The position numbers and the translations under genes are program-made. A stretch of DNA of 64,000 nucleotides from Pithys albifrons albifrons (taxonomy: Eukaryota; Chordata; Aves; Passeriformes; Thamnophilidae): the NCBI RefSeq assembly GCF_047495875.1, contig NC_092463.1:23301224-23365223 (forward strand). The letters run 5' to 3'. The notes under the pieces were generated by a model that ran no database searches, was not told the origin of the DNA, and worked only from the letters and a program-made list of their open reading frames with translations. Within the stretch, counting starts at the first letter, position 1. Each line of letters starts with the position of its first letter. Positions 60,573-64,000 of the stretch are shown one piece after another.

Positions 60573-63500
60573 GCTTCTATGAAAAAGCACCTGAGTGCTT
60601 AGGAATAGTCAAGAAACACAATTACATTTCAGGCATGATTAGGGAAAGAACAGAAAACCCCACAGTGCTATACCCCTGCATGTGCAAGTTGTCCAGCATC
60701 TCTAATGCTGCTCTGATTCTTAATCTCAAATCCCCACATATTCTATAAGTGAAGGGGGGCACTGACTGCAATCACAAGCAAATTCTGGAAGAGTCACAGG
60801 TATCAGAGGACATTGACCTGCTGGGTTAATGTATTAGCTGAAGTCTTCTGAGGGTGACTAGTGAGTAGACGTACCAATGCCATCATGCTGACAGTCATCT
60901 TGACCTCTGATTAGGCACTGGAGCCACGTGAACTCTTATCAAAGCTTTTCAAGACATTTTAAAGATTTTTTCCACATGGGAGTTCCATTGGGAAAGAAAG
61001 ATTTACCAGATTACAACTAGCTTCTTTTCCTTTTCACTGAAGGTTCATCTTCCCAAAGCGGCCAATATTCCCCAGTTCTCCAAGGTCCTTGGTGTATAGT
61101 CTGTGTTAGCAGTTGCTCACATGGAAAAATGTACTTCCTGTACATATTTACAATTTAAAGATTCTATTTTTAAATACATATTAATATATGCAAGGCTTTA
61201 ATTCCTTCTTAAGATCTGTTGAAACACACCTTTTAATGTTAGTTTTAAAGAATTTCAGTATCTAAGCCATTTAAAATCTTTTATGTCTTCCATCTTTCTA
61301 GCATATCTTTTCCCATGGGGATATTAAATAAATTTCTATCATTCATAACTTTTTAAGCAATGTGAGCTGTAGTTTATCATGAGGGTTTTTTTTGTCTCTG
61401 ACAAAGGTCCCTTGTGTCAGATCTCTTAATCTAGTAGGGAATAACTGCAGGGCCCTTGCTTCAGTCTTTGTCTGTGTGCATTACCTCAAAAGGAGATAAT
61501 AACAATATATGAGTGTCTTAGTTTCCCAATTCCTATTTTTTTTGCTTTATCTTTGCAAATAAGTTCATCACTGTCAGCACACAGAGAAAGACAGATTGGT
61601 AACCAGGTGCAAAGTCTTTCCTTAACAGAAAAGGACCAGACTATGTAAGGACCTACTGTGGAGTGGAACATCAACTTTGTTTCTACATTCAATAACCTAG
61701 ACTATCAGAGCTCCCCAGTGTTGGGCCTCCCCAAGTCAAGAGCCACTCTGAGCTTTCTCTCAATGGTTCTCACACAATCTTGCATTGTCTGACCTGCATC
61801 CTTGCTTCGCTGTTATGGCTCTTCCTTCTCTTCTTCCTCAATTTCCCCTTCCACAGGTTTCTGTGCTGCCTTCTGCTCTTTTAAGTGACTGATTGAAAAG
61901 AAGGAGGTGAACCAGTATTAATCTAGTAAAGTGAACCGCCTCTGTCAGATACCTTAAAGCTGCTGAGAGGACCTTGAGGAAACACCCTGAGGTAGGAACA
62001 GTAAGAACAGCTAAGGTCACAAATCTTGTCTGCAAGGTGAATATTACCACTTCACACACGTTTTAGTATGGCACTGATGTGTGCAAAGGAATAAAGACTG
62101 GACCAACAGAATAATTTGCTTCTCTTTGAAAACATTAGGAGGCTAAGAGAAAAACTCAGCCATTGCTTCTAGTCTTAAAATTGGACTACAGTGTATTTTA
62201 AAACCCATTAGTATGTGCCAAGGGATGGGAATATCTGGGCATGATTAACAGGGCTTTCAGCTGATGAGTCACATGCCAGAACTGACTGAAAATCTAGGGG
62301 GAATTTTGGGTCCAATGACAAGCGGTTTAGCCTGCAGCAACTGGCAGCCTCTGAGGAGTTTGCTGCTGAATGCTCAGGCTCTCAGAACTTGGACATGATT
62401 GCTACAGGCACTAAGGAAGAGGCACTTTCAAGAGAATGAAAAGTTCTGTAGTTTGAAGACGGGTTTCCAGGGAAAACTAGGTCTCCTAAGAAGAGGGATC
62501 AGAGAGAAGTAAAAAAACCAAGAGTCCCCGAGGAAGGAGGAAAAGTTCTGATGGCACAGATATGCTGTCGTTGCAAATCTTACCCTGGCTTCAGGGGGAG
62601 GATGGTGTTGAGCTGATGCTTCTCACACAGGCTAACGAGAATGAATGAAAATGCCATTCAGCTCTGAGATCCCTGCACACTCACAGCAAGTTTATCAAGT
62701 AGGAAAATAAGACTTACTTATAGTTTGATTCAACAAAACTTCTAAGTATTCAAGGTGTTTTTCCATCTATCTTTTACTTACATTAAGTAATGGACTGGCC
62801 AAAAACATATGTCTCTTCATGTCCTAAGGTGAATAAGGTTATGTTTATTTGGTGTTGAGCCAAATTAAAATAAGAAAGACAAACCAGGACAGTAAGTGGA
62901 GTCACTCACATACCTATAATCTACAACTGCTGTCTGATCACGGTCTGGATTGTGAGCTAGTTCCCCAATTTGGACTCAATCCAGTGGGATGCTTTGTTGC
63001 TGAGAAGTGCTAGGAAACCTGGGTAATTTTAAGCAGAAAAGTCCTCCATATCAGGCTGGGGCCTGGCCATCTTTTAGTAGGTAAGCAGATGGCTTGGTGT
63101 ATGGTGGAGGGGATGAAAAAAATCCAGAGTGGTGGTGGGGAGGCAATTTCACTCTTTTTTTTTCCTTGCATTTCTTTGTAAAAGAACATCATGTCTGGCT
63201 GATCATTGCTACTGATCCCAACCACCACAGTGGTTTAGTCAAGAAGAGAACTGTATTTTCCACTGTACAAGTGAGGATTTAGATACCTTTTTTCAGTTTT
63301 GCATAGTAGTAAGGCATAAGTATCTATCAATATTCCATATATCCTATACAAACAGCATGACTGTGATATTCTGAAATTGGTCCATTATCACTGGTGCCAT
63401 CTGCAGTATTTATTGGGTGTCACAGCATTTTGTTGGTCTCAATCAAGGCTCAACTTTTGTGATGAGTGAATTTAGCCTCTTAGCCTGAGCAATGTCACCA

Positions 63501-64000
63501 GCAAGGCTGTCTGGTGGCTGTGCTGCAGCAGAGAGGTTTGCCTAGAGCAGTAACCTGACAGAAGAGCATTCTGGCCATGCTTCCAGAGGCACACCTGCAT
63601 CATGGCTTTTCAGAAGGCTGCCACGGGAACCTTCATGTTTGCATTCTCATCGATATTCCTAGAAAACTATCAGAGTTGTAGGTTGTACTCTTTCAATAGT
63701 TCTTGTAGAAGCAGAGATAAAACATGGGCATAACCATGAAACAGCCACTGATACTTGCTCTCCTCTTATTCTTCCATCTATCACCCTGCCTTTACTGAGC
63801 CCATCACCGAGAGATAGGAGTTCTTTACTGCTTATGCAGTCAGAGCAAACTCCTGTTGTTCAGGTTAATCCCGTTCCTCTCAGTTATACCTCCTTCTTTC
63901 CCCTACCTTAAAACGAGACTTAGTAGTAAACCTGGGTTTTTTTCTGATAATTGCATAAGGTTATTTGGTCTCCATCCCAGTAGCCACTGCTTGGTTAGGC
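60573..64000. other. Unique non-coding DNA
   Basis: No gene, repeat array or RNA structure is recognised after the LTR. Open frames are 73 codons or shorter. 61470-61510 has a weak MIR-like phrase that I did not call. Confidence 0.5.

Noticed and set aside
61470..61510. MIR-like phrase
   Set aside because: Only one short block resembles MIR; the neighbouring blocks are missing.
1..64000. tRNA, rRNA or known microRNA genes
   Set aside because: I looked for A/B boxes with cloverleaf arms and for common microRNA seeds in hairpins and found none I could support.

Overview
This window is bird genomic DNA. The main evidence is a 5'-truncated CR1 LINE 3' end at 49836-50184 with the diagnostic short terminal repeat, a second CR1 fragment at 59374-59694, a solo endogenous-retrovirus LTR at about 59991-60572 of a type I know as abundant in songbirds and other Neoaves, and several decayed amniote MIR/L2-type fragments. 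A passerine or other neoavian bird is the best guess; the sequence alone does not fix the species.

I could not recognise a single host protein-coding exon. Open frames are short, often lack an ATG, and show no domain I can name, so the window behaves like an intergenic region or a very large intron. The only recognisable coding remnants are two CR1 reverse-transcriptase tails. Interpretable structure lies in CpG islands, regulatory-type motifs, tandem repeats and transposon relics.

Layout: 1-7.3 kb is unique sequence with one old MIR fragment. 7.3-7.8 kb holds a very degenerate tandem array with a unit of about 35-40 bp. A near-consensus RFX X-box lies at 9.53 kb, a purine-rich strand at 10.4-10.8 kb, and an X-box plus forkhead site at 17.24 kb. 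A large CpG island at about 20.2-21.6 kb contains a 32-bp minisatellite and is the strongest promoter candidate. 22-33 kb is mostly unique sequence with MIR/L2 relics, a three-unit telomere-like repeat at 25.01 kb, two adjacent hairpins at 25.8 kb, a G-run at 32.56 kb and a perfect 60-bp tandem duplication at 33.03 kb. A weak GC peak lies at 37.6-37.9 kb, and unclassified, internally repetitive DNA at 40.4-41.1 kb. At 44.25 kb an X-box-like site overlaps a good-context ATG on the minus strand. CR1 lies at 49.8 kb, a second CpG island with a CTCF-like motif at 55.6-56.2 kb, and a CR1 / CpG-rich / LTR composite at 59.4-60.6 kb. The last 3.4 kb is unremarkable.

No gene network can be reconstructed. 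The main inference is regulatory: two or three CpG islands and several RFX-type sites in otherwise non-coding DNA suggest distal enhancers or non-coding-RNA promoters near an unseen gene.
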